The translations under genes were made by a program, and so were the position numbers. From assembly GCF_000186865.1 (NCBI RefSeq), contig NW_008705563.1:1633883-1656830 (forward strand): 22,948 nucleotides of DNA. Direction: 5' to 3'. Shown in pieces: positions 9,719 to 17,393 of this stretch (position 1 is the stretch's first letter; every line of letters begins with the position of its first letter). The notes beneath the pieces were generated by a model. It was not told the origin of the DNA and ran no database searches. It saw only the letters and a program-made list of their open reading frames with translations. This DNA comes from Aureococcus anophagefferens. Lineage: Eukaryota; Sar; Pelagophyceae; Pelagomonadales; Pelagomonadaceae.

Positions 9719-10887
9719 CTATACTTGCGGGTCGAGGCGTGCGAGGTTCCCTGTGGCTGTCTCGTCGCCCTTGGCAGCGGCGCGCTCGAACCAGTATCTG
9801 GCTTTGCCGGGGTCGACTTCCGTGCCGTCTCCTTCCATGTAAGAGCAGCCAAGGTTATTCTCCGCCTCGGTATAGCCTTGATCCGCCGCGAGCGCGTAGT
9901 ACCGGAACGCTTCTTCAAGTTTCTTCTCACGACGAAGGAAGTCCCCTAAATTGCTTTGCGCGACCGCGTCGCCCCGATCTGCGGCCGTGCGATACAGTTT
10001 CATCGCCTTCTTCTTGTCCAGCTTGACGCCCAACCCCTCGCGGTACATTTCCCCAAGGAATACCATCGCGTCCACGTCGCCGAGCTCCGCTGCGCGCCGG
10101 TAAATCTTCGCCGCTTTCTTATCGGATTTCACGAGGCCCAACCAACCGCGGCGGTACGCGCCTCCCAAAAACATAATCGCTTCCGGCACCTCGTTCTCCA
10201 CGTGGCGACGAAGACGCGCGAGCTGCTCCGCAGTGCCCTTTGGGTACGGTACCCGACAGAGGGGACACGCGTCGCGGCCGACCTTGTCATCGCACGACTT
10301 GCAGACCTTTCGGCAGCAACAGATGCGAAGCATGCCCGGATCATTCACGTCCCACTCCTCGAGGCAGATCGGGCACCGCGAGCCGTACCGCGCCGACGTC
10401 GGCTCGGGCTCCGGATTCGCCTCGCGCCGCGCCCGCGCCGCTTCGTGCTCCGCCGCGATGCGCGCGCGGACCTCGTCGGCGTGCGACCGCGGCGCGGGGC
10501 CGTAGAACACCTCGGGCGTGGGCGTCGGGGCTTCCGCCCGCGCCGCCTCCGCCGCGCGCTCGTCGCGGATCTTCTTGCACGCCTTCCGGTGGCCTCGGTC
10601 GCGCCAGTCGATGCGTTGGCAATCGGTCGAGCAGTACCTGGCGGGTCGCACGTGACTGCGCCCCGGAACGCGTCGCGCGCCGCCGGACGCGTCGCGCGGC
10701 GCGAGCGCACCGCCCCCCCGTTCACGGCGCCGGGGTCGCACTGCGTCGTCCCACAGGGGCAGTTGAGCTTCGCCTTGTCTCCACAAATCGTACATTTCAA
10801 GCGGAGCGCGAGCGCCTTGGCGCGGGCCTTTCTTTCCTCATACTCGAGCTTCTTCTTTATGAGGACGGGGTCCATCGGCGGGACCAT
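9719..10887 (-). CDS. MYND zinc finger, RING-like and Sel1-repeat protein, copy 1 (two exons)
   Basis: Exons are 10887-10742 and 10637-9719, giving 354 residues from ATG 10887. The MYND finger starts at CTICG (residue 32) and ends with CSTDCQRIDWRDRGH; the intron cuts it after GTT. A RING-like module follows (CPICLEEW, CCCRKVC, CPLCRVPYP). It lacks a clear His, so it may be a treble-clef variant. About four Sel1 repeats (for example DAMVFLGEMYREGLGVKLD and ALAADQGYTEAENNLG) make up the C-terminal half. This suggests a protein-protein adaptor or ubiquitin-linked scaffold, but the actual role is unknown. It is a near copy of the gene at 11199-12284, which has no intron. Confidence 0.85.
10638..10741 (-). 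other. Intron inside the MYND finger of copy 1 (104 nt, GT-AG, phase 2)
   Basis: The donor is GTGCGACC and the acceptor CCGCCAG. Removing it restores GTTQ-YCSTDCQ, which matches the intron-free paralogue. A 9-bp direct repeat GTGCGACCC begins the intron (10733-10741) and recurs near its end (10643-10651). It has no similarity to the introner family and no convincing target duplication. Confidence 0.85.
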
Positions 10888-10982
10888 CTCCAATCTCTCG
10901 TGTACGTGAGCTAGGGGCTTGTGGCCGGAGGGCGGGGGCGGGCAAAATCGCTCAAAATCTTACCCCAGGGCTAAGCCCACCG

Positions 10983-11198
10983 CTAGAGCATCGCGTTCAT
11001 GTCGCTCTCCATGCCCCCCTCGGCGGCGTCGTCATCCTTGCGCCAGGTTGGCTTCGCGTTCAGGAACGCGAGGCACCAGACCGCGACGGTCGGCGCGGAG
11101 AGGAACGCCGCGACGACGACGCCATGGCCAAGCGCGACTCGCCCGCGCGCGAGCGCAGCATCTCGGGCTCGGGCGACGACGCGGCGTGAAGACTTAGG
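10983..11198 (-). other. Membrane-helix-coding tail after the Sel1 gene, copy 2 (intact frame)
   Basis: The 71 sense codons plus stop follow the Sel1 TAG in the same frame. They code PKSS, an Arg-rich stretch, a hydrophobic helix (VVVAAFLSAPTVAVWCLAFL) and an acidic end (DDDAAEGGMESDMNAML). There is no early ATG of its own, so translation would need readthrough, alternative splicing (a CCTAAG acceptor lies just past the TAG) or an upstream exon. It may equally be a relic. It fills most of the 311-bp gap to the start of the copy 1 gene. Confidence 0.5.
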
Positions 11199-12284
11199 CT
11201 ATACTCGCGCGTCGAGGCGCGCGAGGTTCTCTATAGCATCCTCGTAGCCCTTGGCAGCGGCGCGCTCGAACCAGAATCTGGCTTTGCCGAGGTCGACTTC
11301 CGTGCCTGCTCCGGTCCCGTAACAGCAGCCAAGGTTGTGCTCCGCATCGGTATAGCCTTGATCCGCCGCGAGCGCGTAGTACCGGACCGCCTCTTCAAAT
11401 TTCTCCTCAGAATGAAGGAAAGCCCCTATATTGTTTTGCGCGTCCGCGTCGCCGCGATCTGCGGCCGTGCGAAACAGCCTTTCCGCCTTCTTCTTGTCCA
11501 GCTTGACGCCTTCCCCATACTTGTACAATTCCCCAAGAAATACCATCGCGTCCACGTCTCCGAGCTCCACGGCGCGCTTCCAAATTTTCGCAGCTTTCTT
11601 ATCGGATTGCACGAGGCCGTACTGACCGCAGGTGTACGCAGTTCCCAAAACCGTAATCGCTTCCGGCACCTCGTTCTCCACATGGCGGCGAAGACGCGCG
11701 AGGTTTTCCGCGTCATCTTCCGGGTACGGTAATCGACAGAGAGCACACGCCTCGAATCCGATCTTATCCTCGCACGATTGGCAGACCGTCCGGCAGCAAC
11801 AGACGCGAAACACGCCCGTATCATTCACGTCCCACTCCTCGAGGCAGATCGGGCACCGCGACCCAAACCGCGCCGACGCCGGCTCGGGCTCCGGGTTCGC
11901 CTCGCGCCGCACGCGCGCCGCCTCGTGTTCCGCGGCGATGCGCGCGCGGATCTCGTCGGCGTGCGACCGAGGCGCGGGGCCGTAGAACACGTCCCGCGGC
12001 GGCGGCGGCGGGGGCTCCGGCGCTTCGGCCCGCGCCGCCTCCGCGGCCTGGATCTTCTTACAGACCTTCCGGTGGCCCCGGTCGCGCCAGTCGATGCGTT
12101 GGCAGTCCGTCGAACAGTAGGCCGTCGTGCCGCACCCTTGGCACGCCTTGGCCTTGTCGGCGCCGCAGATCGTGCAGGTCTTGAGAGTGTCGAGTTTTTT
12201 GCCCCTCGCTCGGGCCATGCGATTCTCATACTCCAACTTCTTCTCCTGCCACGACGTCGCGCCCCCCTCCCGATTGCCGGCCAT
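11199..12284 (-). CDS. MYND zinc finger, RING-like and Sel1-repeat protein, copy 2 (single exon)
   Basis: This codes for 361 residues from ATG 12284; TTG 12296 is in frame but less likely. The MYND finger is at about residues 37-75 (CTICGADKAKACQGCG, then YCSTDCQRIDWRDRGHRKVC). A Pro-rich linker with EPPPPPPRD follows. The RING-like module at about 144-190 (CPICLEEW, CCCRTVCQSC, ACALCRLPYP) has no obvious His ligand. Sel1 repeats run from about 208 to 355. The sequence is intact and ungapped through the MYND finger, where copy 1 has an intron. The function is likely protein binding, with no substrate visible. It is one of two tandem copies that have diverged mainly in the N terminus and in the Sel1 surface residues. 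Confidence 0.88.
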   Translation of the reverse strand: MAGNREGGATSWQEKKLEYENRMARARGKKLDTLKTCTICGADKAKACQGCGTTAYCSTDCQRIDWRDRGHRKVCKKIQAAEAARAEAPEPPPPPPRDVFYGPAPRSHADEIRARIAAEHEAARVRREANPEPEPASARFGSRCPICLEEWDVNDTGVFRVCCCRTVCQSCEDKIGFEACALCRLPYPEDDAENLARLRRHVENEVPEAITVLGTAYTCGQYGLVQSDKKAAKIWKRAVELGDVDAMVFLGELYKYGEGVKLDKKKAERLFRTAADRGDADAQNNIGAFLHSEEKFEEAVRYYALAADQGYTDAEHNLGCCYGTGAGTEVDLGKARFWFERAAAKGYEDAIENLARLDARV

Positions 12285-12496
12285 CGCGTCGACCAAGACT
12301 CTGGCGAGGGACCCTGACTTAGCGACGCATCATGCGCAGGCAGGACGCCCCCCGGCCCAGGGCCTGGATCTGCCCTGGAGCCCTCCCTTGATCTCTCTGA
12401 GCTTATCCGGACGGCGGCGGCGGCGCGCGGCGGGGCGGGCGCGGCGGCGGCGGTCTTCTGCGCGGGCTTCGGCGAGCTCGGCGCGCGGTAAGGGCC

Positions 12497-12524
12497 GGCC
12501 GTCGCTTGACGACAAGCGACGGCC
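12497..12524 (-). terminator. Perfect 12-bp stem, 4-nt loop hairpin downstream of the Cys-rich membrane protein gene
   Basis: GGCCGTCGCTTG at 12497-12508 pairs perfectly with 12513-12524 around the loop ACGA. It begins about 50 nt past the stop of the gene at 12573-13070 on the minus strand, so it would lie in that 3' UTR. A 3'-end role is inferred from position only. Confidence 0.5.
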
Positions 12525-12572
12525 CGCGCGGCGCGGCGCGCGGCGCGCTTGGTCGCGAGCCCCGTCGCGCGC

Positions 12573-13070
12573 TTAGGCGCCGCGGCGCCTGCAGCAGATG
12601 CAGCAGGCGACGATGGACGCGATGACGACGATGATGGCGACGACGATGCCGATGATGATGCCGATGGCGAGTTTCTTGGCCGTCTTCTTGGAGAGCTCAT
12701 TCTTGCAGTGGAGGTAGGCGTCGCCGCACTTCGGGTAGCTGCTGTCGCGGTCGCAGCACCAGGTCAAGCCTTCCTTCTCGCAGTTCCGCGCGTTGTCGTA
12801 GAAGAGGTCGCAATACTCTTCTTCGTCGTCGTGGCCGTCGTGGTCGTCGTGCCCCTCGGGGGTGCAGTAGAACCAGCCCCCTTCCACGGCGGAGCACCAT
12901 GGGTTGGCATCCCCGTCACATGCGATTGCCGGGCACCCATACTGCTGGTCCATGCAACCGTCCGTATCGTAAGACCATTCTTCCAAGCACGTCCCGGTCT
13001 CGATCATATCATGATCGCCGAAGGCGCCGAGCGCGAGGGCCGTGAGGGAGAGGATGGACTTGAGCATCAT
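12573..13070 (-). CDS. Small Cys-rich type I membrane protein
   Basis: This codes for 165 residues from ATG 13070 (the second Met is the next codon). A signal peptide (LKSILSLTALALGAFG) leads a Cys-rich, acidic ectodomain with about 14 Cys, WSYDTDGCMDQQYGCP, an Asp/His-rich stretch (GHDDHDGHDDEEE) and WCCDRDSSYPKC. A strong single membrane segment (IGIIIGIVVAIIVVIASIVA) follows, and then a short cytosolic CCICCRRR tail that could be palmitoylated. I do not recognise the family. The His/Asp run could bind metal. The Cys pattern suggests a disulphide-rich surface or vesicle protein. Confidence 0.8.
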   Translation of the reverse strand: MMLKSILSLTALALGAFGDHDMIETGTCLEEWSYDTDGCMDQQYGCPAIACDGDANPWCSAVEGGWFYCTPEGHDDHDGHDDEEEYCDLFYDNARNCEKEGLTWCCDRDSSYPKCGDAYLHCKNELSKKTAKKLAIGIIIGIVVAIIVVIASIVACCICCRRRGA

Positions 13071-13591
13071 CTGCGGGGGGATGTCGGTCGAGGCTAAGGG
13101 AAGGGAACGAGGAGTCGGGGATGTTCGGTTCGGCGCGATCGAGTCGGATCGACGCGCGCGCGGGCTGACATCGGGGGATTTTTTTGGGGGGGGGGGCGCT
13201 CTCTCGGGCCGCGGGGAGGACGTCGAGCGCGTGCGGTGCTTCCCGGCGCCGCGGCGGCAACGAAGCGTGCATTTTGCGGCGATCGAGTCTAAAGATAAAA
13301 TTGCGCGGCGAGTTCGTTGCCAAAAGTCGACACGTTCGACGGGATGCGGGGTTCAGGGCGATGCGAGCGGGGGGTGTTTGGAGGGTGACTCACGGTGTTG
13401 GTACGGAGTCTGGCGTGCGAGAGGCCTAAACCTTGAAGGAGCGAACTCAGATCACTTGGCGGTTGAGGGAACCGGCACTAGATCGGCACTCGCGGAAGCG
13501 GACTCAAGGCTGCGAGGCCTGCTGCGACACGCGAAGGCTTACGCGAAGGACGCGGCGATCAATGTCTGGGCGGCGCCTCCCAAAATAAATA
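13071..13591. other. 521-bp gap: promoter side of the Cys-rich gene and 3' flank of the fucosyltransferase-like gene
   Basis: I see no convincing gene here. It holds a homopolymer pair of seven T and eleven G (13179-13196). The GC content from 13260 to 13560 is lower than in flanking coding DNA. An open frame on the plus strand crosses it but has no recognisable protein character. Confidence 0.5.
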
Positions 13592-14932
13592 CTACGAACC
13601 TACTCCACCCACCGGCACGTCCCCCGTGCCCTCCTCGTGCGCGCGGCAGAAGAGGGAGTGCTGGAGCGCGTCGAGGCTCCGCCGTTTCGACGCGGGCGGC
13701 GCGCCGGCGCAGCCGTCCCGGTGGACGATGACGGACTGGGGCCGCCTGTGGAGCACGGCGGCGGCCTGGCCGAAGGTCGAGTGGAAGCCCCGGAAGACCG
13801 CGGCCGTCGACGCGAGGGCCCAGAGGTCCGCGGCGGCCGCGCGCTCGCCCGCCGCGCGGCCGCGGCCGCCGCGGTCCTCGGCGGCCGCGTCGAGCGCCAG
13901 CACCTCGAGGCGCGGCGTGCCCGCGGCGTCGCTGCCCGCGCGGAGCGCGTCCGCGAACTCGGCGACGAGCGCGGCGTCGTTCGACGCGACGTAGACCGCG
14001 CGCGTCGCGGGCTCGCCCCGCGCGCGCCGCCGCGCGGCGTCGCGGAGCACGGCCTCGGCGAAGGCCGGCGCGCCGACGCAGACGTCGAGCTTGTTGCCCC
14101 AGGTCGTGCCGTCGCCGCGGTCCCAGGGGTCCGCGCCGCGGAGGTGCACGCCGACGAGTTCGCCGGACGCGTAGCCGCCGACCGCCGCGGGCACCTGCGA
14201 GACGCGCGATGAGCGCGAGACAGAGGAGAGACACGGACGCGGCGCACGCGCGGCGTCGCGCACCGCCGCGGCGGGCCGGAAGCCGTCGAGCCAGCCGAGG
14301 ACGCGCGCGGAGCAGAACGCCGCGTCGTCGACGCGGACCGCCGACACGTTGCGCCCGTCGCGGCCCTCGAAGAAGTCGCGCGAGGTCACGGCCCGCAGCT
14401 TGCCGTCGCTCGTCGGGACGCGCCACACGCGCTTCTTGTGGGGCCGCGGCCGCGCGTCGGGGACCCACGCGCGCGCGACGTCGACGAACTGGCGCGCGAC
14501 GTGGCCGCCGCAGCTCGCGAAGACGCAGGGGCCGGACCCGGGCCCGCCGGCCGGCGCCGCGCAGGTCAGGTCCGCGAAGTCGCGCACGGCGACGCCCTCC
14601 GCGAAGCCGGACGCGGACCGCGCCGCCGCGCCGTCGCGGCCGCACGTGACCCGGCCGCCGGATTTGCCGCGATCGCTCGTCGCGTCGACCTCCACGACGC
14701 GGTCGAAGGCCGGGTGGGCCTCCCAAAGGTCGCCGAAGGCCGCGCCGAGCACCGAGCCCCGGACCCAGTTCACGGACGGCGCGAGGGACCAGGCGTGGGC
14801 CAGGGCCAACGCCTCCATCATGACGGCGATGCGGTTCCCGATGCCGCAGCAGGGGACGACGACGAGTTCCTGGCGCTCCGGCGTCGACGCGGCGGCGGCC
14901 AGGACGCATGCCGCGAGCCCGAGGCGACGCAT
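13592..14932 (-). CDS. Secreted or Golgi fucosyltransferase-like glycosyltransferase
   Basis: This codes for 446 residues unspliced, or 423 if the 69-nt candidate intron at 14195-14263 is removed. I chose ATG 14932 because it opens a signal peptide (MRRLGLAACVLAAAAST); an in-frame ATG at 15055 lies upstream. CCGIGNRIAVMMEALALAHA (residues 28-47) is the G-x-GNR donor-loop motif of the fucosyltransferase/NodZ group. VGVHLRGADPW holds the HLRG seen in that superfamily. VYVASNDAALVAEF and DLWALASTAAVFRGFHSTFG match its late donor-binding strands. This suggests GDP-sugar transfer in the secretory pathway; the acceptor is unknown. It is divergent from the ankyrin gene, with a 121-bp spacer. Confidence 0.75.
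   Translation of the reverse strand: MRRLGLAACVLAAAASTPERQELVVVPCCGIGNRIAVMMEALALAHAWSLAPSVNWVRGSVLGAAFGDLWEAHPAFDRVVEVDATSDRGKSGGRVTCGRDGAAARSASGFAEGVAVRDFADLTCAAPAGGPGSGPCVFASCGGHVARQFVDVARAWVPDARPRPHKKRVWRVPTSDGKLRAVTSRDFFEGRDGRNVSAVRVDDAAFCSARVLGWLDGFRPAAAVRDAARAPRPCLSSVSRSSRVSQVPAAVGGYASGELVGVHLRGADPWDRGDGTTWGNKLDVCVGAPAFAEAVLRDAARRRARGEPATRAVYVASNDAALVAEFADALRAGSDAAGTPRLEVLALDAAAEDRGGRGRAAGERAAAADLWALASTAAVFRGFHSTFGQAAAVLHRRPQSVIVHRDGCAGAPPASKRRSLDALQHSLFCRAHEEGTGDVPVGGVGS
14195..14263 (-). other. Candidate stop-free 69-nt intron in the fucosyltransferase-like gene
   Basis: The donor is GTGCGC and the acceptor TCGCAG in phase 0, with a pyrimidine-rich run between (around tctctcctctgtctcg). 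The length is divisible by three and has no stop, so it is hidden in the open frame. It codes 23 Ser/Arg-rich residues between GFRPAAA and VPAAVGG that do not look like the rest of the fold. Confidence 0.65.
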
Positions 14933-15053
14933 GGGGCGGAGCCAAGCTTGCGAGGCCTTGCTCGATCGCACAAAGCCTTTGTGGTAATTTTTTGAGTCGC
15001 AATAGTGTGCGCGTGGGCGCGCGGCACACGACACAGGGACACCCCGCGCGAGC
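14933..15053. promoter_or_regulatory. 121-bp divergent promoter region
   Basis: It lies between the starts of the fucosyltransferase-like gene and the ankyrin gene. It contains an AT-richer patch (14980-15005) in otherwise GC-rich DNA. No TATA box is evident. Confidence 0.4.
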
Positions 15054-15818
15054 ATGGATCAAGCGTTCATCGCCAACGGATGGACAACACCGCAAGGAGA
15101 GGCTTTGCTAAGGGGGGACCGTGTGGCGCTTAAGAAATGGCTGGACGAAGGCGGCGATCCCAATATGAGATTCAATTTTCATTGTCTCCTCCACATGACT
15201 TTGTACGGAGACCAAACTACTAGAGCTGATCGGTCAGATATGGTTCGCCTCTTGGTTTCTAATGGTGCGGATATAAACGTCCGACGCGGCGACGGAATGA
15301 TGCCGATTCACTTATGCTCGTATCCAAGCGAGGCTTCGCTACTACTCGATTTGGGCGCCGATGTGGATGCTCGCACTGACGATGGGCGAACGCCTCTTTT
15401 TTGTTTCACTTTTGGTGGACGTCTGGAATGCGCGCGTTTCATCGTGCGACGCGGGGCCGACGTGAAACTGACGGCCGACGATGATGGTTGGGATGCGTTT
15501 GAAGAAGCTCGCGAGGAAGGGACATATGATCAGTGTTTGGCGGACTTCGTCTCCGCCGTCCGTGCCGCGGGGGGGTGGCAAACCTACATCCGAGCACCTC
15601 GTATCGAGCTCGTCCGCCTACGTCTGCTTTGCGCTCGCGGCCGCGCGCGACCTCCGATCGCACGCCGCGACCCCATCCTCGCGCGACTCTTCTCCGCCGC
15701 GCCGTCATCCTCCTCGACCCCGAAGCGTCTCGCGAGCCGCCAGCTCCACCGCCCGATTCCCAACGAGGTCTTCTGGCACATCCTCTCGTACTGGCGCACG
15801 AGCCGCGACGACGCCTAA
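15054..15818 (+). CDS. Ankyrin-repeat protein with a conserved C-terminal LSYWRTSRD module
   Basis: This codes for 254 residues from ATG 15054. Ankyrin-type repeats occupy about residues 13-140 (DMVRLLVSNGADINVR, SLLLDLGADVDARTDDGRTP, ECARFIVRRGADVKL). A helical C-terminal module follows (YIRAPRIELVRLRLLCARGRA) and ends in PNEVFWHILSYWRTSRD, which recalls the short box motifs at the ends of adaptor proteins. It is likely a protein-binding adaptor; the partner is unknown. Codon use changes inside the gene: the first two thirds (to about 15540) are AT-richer with many A/T third bases, while the last third is GC-rich like the neighbourhood. That suggests a mosaic origin from a multicopy family. 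Confidence 0.8.
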   Translation: MDQAFIANGWTTPQGEALLRGDRVALKKWLDEGGDPNMRFNFHCLLHMTLYGDQTTRADRSDMVRLLVSNGADINVRRGDGMMPIHLCSYPSEASLLLDLGADVDARTDDGRTPLFCFTFGGRLECARFIVRRGADVKLTADDDGWDAFEEAREEGTYDQCLADFVSAVRAAGGWQTYIRAPRIELVRLRLLCARGRARPPIARRDPILARLFSAAPSSSSTPKRLASRQLHRPIPNEVFWHILSYWRTSRDDA

Positions 15819-15879
15819 AAGACCACATCGAATCCCGCTGAAAGACCAACATCGAATCCCCCGGAGAATTAATTGAGCC

Positions 15880-16407
15880 TCAAACCTCGTCCTCGTCGAG
15901 GACGTGGACCTCGAGCGCGAAGCGGGGCGCGCGGTCGACGTCGTTGACCTCGAAGCGGTGGCCGCCCGTCGCGGTGTGCGTGACGTGGTGGCCCTTCTCG
16001 ATCCAGAGGTAGCCCGCGTCGTGGTGCTTGAGCTCCATGGCGCCGCCCTCGGGCTCCTCCATGATGTTGTAGAAGCTCACCTTGTAGGGCTGCGCGTCGT
16101 CGTCGTGCGCGTAGAGCGAGAACCGCGCGCGCCACCGCATGTCGGCGCTCCGCAGGGCGAAGGCGTCGGAGAAGGCGACGTAGCGGCCCGCCTCGCCGCC
16201 GGGCTCGATGATGGCGTTGAGCGTCTCCGAGCCGTCCCACATGGCGACCTCCGGCCCGGGGTCGTAGCCGTTGCCGAGGTAGTAGAAGCCCAGGTCCTCG
16301 CTGCCCGTGTTGTGCACGATGATCTTGTGCCGGTCCGCGCCGTCGTAGGGCACGACCTGGGCGCGCGCGACGCAGCAGAGCGCGACGAGCGCGAGCGGTG
16401 CGCGCAT
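15880..16407 (-). CDS. Secreted protein of unknown function
   Basis: This codes for 175 residues from ATG 16407, chosen because it opens a clean signal peptide (MRAPLALVALCCVARAQ). The mature part is compact and probably all beta: HKIIVHNTGSEDLGFYYLG, then AMWDGSETLNAIIEPGGEAG, then YLWIEKGHHVTHTATGGHRF. The order (strand, N-[TR]-x-S/G, hydrophobic strand, PGG turn) is loosely like the VHL beta domain found in some extracellular hydroxylase-linked proteins, but I would not name it so. There are no catalytic motifs. It ends in an acidic LDEDEV. It is divergent from the gene at 16619. Confidence 0.65.
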   Translation of the reverse strand: MRAPLALVALCCVARAQVVPYDGADRHKIIVHNTGSEDLGFYYLGNGYDPGPEVAMWDGSETLNAIIEPGGEAGRYVAFSDAFALRSADMRWRARFSLYAHDDDAQPYKVSFYNIMEEPEGGAMELKHHDAGYLWIEKGHHVTHTATGGHRFEVNDVDRAPRFALEVHVLDEDEV

Positions 16408-16618
16408 GGCGCGGCGGGGCAGCGTCTCGTGAGCGTCTCGAATGGCAACCGACTCGTTTCCCTTCAAGTTGCATAGTTCGGGCTGATGTCAACCTCTTGC
16501 GTATGATGATCGCATCGCATCGTTCGCGACGCTGAGACGCGACGCATCGCAGCCTTCGCGGCAGTAGACGACATCTCGACGACCCATCGCATCGTTCGCG
16601 ACGCTGCTCCTCGACACA
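16408..16618. promoter_or_regulatory. Divergent promoter with a perfect 22-bp direct repeat
   Basis: Positions 16513-16534 and 16585-16606 are identical over 22 bases; the core is CATCGTTCGCGACGCTG. They are 72 bp apart. The second copy ends 12 bp before the start codon of the gene at 16619. They could be binding sites for a shared regulator of the two divergent genes, or a simple local duplication. Confidence 0.5.
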
Positions 16619-17365
16619 ATGAGACATCCAATGCTCCTCGCGCTGGCCGGCATCGCGGCAGCGCTCGACCTGCGGCCGGCGCTCGTGAAGCCGGGCAAGA
16701 CGCTCGCGGTGAGCGTGCAGGTGCGCGGCACGGATGCGGCGGCGCTCAAGGAGCTCTCGCGCGAGTTGCGCACGAGCTGCAAGGCGGCGACGCTCTGGGC
16801 CGACGACGTCGCCACCGTCGAAGCGCTCGTGGAGGAGCAGGCGACGGCGCTCGGCGACTTCCCCGGCCCGTGTCCGGTGATCTTCGACGGCGCGGCGGAG
16901 GACCGGGCGGGGGCGATTTCCCGGGGCGCGTCCGCCGTCGTCGTCGACGCGGCGGGCGACGTCGACGTCGGCGGCGACGTCTCGAAGATCTGGCGCTGCG
17001 GCGGCGCCGCGGACGCGAGCGCGCTCGCGGCGCGGGGCGAGGGCCCCTACTTCCTCCTCGACGGCATCGACGACGCCGCGGACCTGCCGCCCGAGGCCGT
17101 CGTCGTGGCGGGCGTCGACGCCATGCAGCCGGACCACGGCGAGATCGACGCGGGCCGCGCCGCGCAGGCCGCGGGCGCCCGCGGCGTGCTCCTGCGCGGC
17201 GCCTGCGTCGGCGACAACGAGGACGCGCCCTACGCGGCCTTCGCCATCGGCCGGCTCCGCACGAAGAAGTCGACGTCCTTCGGCATGGACGGCTTCACGG
17301 GCTCGACGAACGGCCACTTCGGCTCGCCGGTCGACTCGGACCCGCGGCCCTGGAAGCGCGCGTAG
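16619..17365 (+). CDS. Unknown protein with signal-like leader, possible TIM-barrel relative
   Basis: This codes for 248 residues from ATG 16619. The leader MRHPMLLALAGIAAALD is hydrophobic and could be a secretory or plastid presequence. The body alternates strand and helix with repeating GA-rich turns (RGASAVVVDAAGD, PEAVVVAGVDAM, AAGARGVLLRGACVGDNED), as in a TIM barrel of the phosphate-binding type. The C terminus is distinctive: RTKKSTSFGMDGFTGSTNGHFGS and then PRPWKRA. I do not recognise a catalytic motif. Indole-glycerol-phosphate-synthase-like folds are possible but unproven. It converges with the RibD-like gene, 28 bp from its stop. Confidence 0.6.
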   Translation: MRHPMLLALAGIAAALDLRPALVKPGKTLAVSVQVRGTDAAALKELSRELRTSCKAATLWADDVATVEALVEEQATALGDFPGPCPVIFDGAAEDRAGAISRGASAVVVDAAGDVDVGGDVSKIWRCGGAADASALAARGEGPYFLLDGIDDAADLPPEAVVVAGVDAMQPDHGEIDAGRAAQAAGARGVLLRGACVGDNEDAPYAAFAIGRLRTKKSTSFGMDGFTGSTNGHFGSPVDSDPRPWKRA

Positions 17366-17393
17366 GCATGGGCCCAAAGCTAAAACACCACCA

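Larger units (their letters stand above)
9465..12284 (-). repeat. Tandem segmental duplication (unit about 1.48 kb): MYND-RING-Sel1 gene plus its 3' tail
   Basis: Unit 1 runs from 9465 to about 10887 and unit 2 from 10943 to about 12284. They begin with the same stretch (CAAAATCGCTCAAAATCTTA) at an offset of 1478 bp and stay alignable through the coding regions. The similarity fades just upstream of each gene start, so each copy has its own 5' flank. Confidence 0.9.

Noticed and set aside
10638..10741. The MYND-finger intron as a fourth introner
   Set aside because: It has no family core, no inverted ends, and the putative 8-bp duplications match at only 4 positions.
13042..13731. A plus-strand open frame of 229 codons crossing the gap at 13071-13591
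   Set aside because: It is low-complexity at both ends, overlaps two minus-strand genes and has no recognisable motif.
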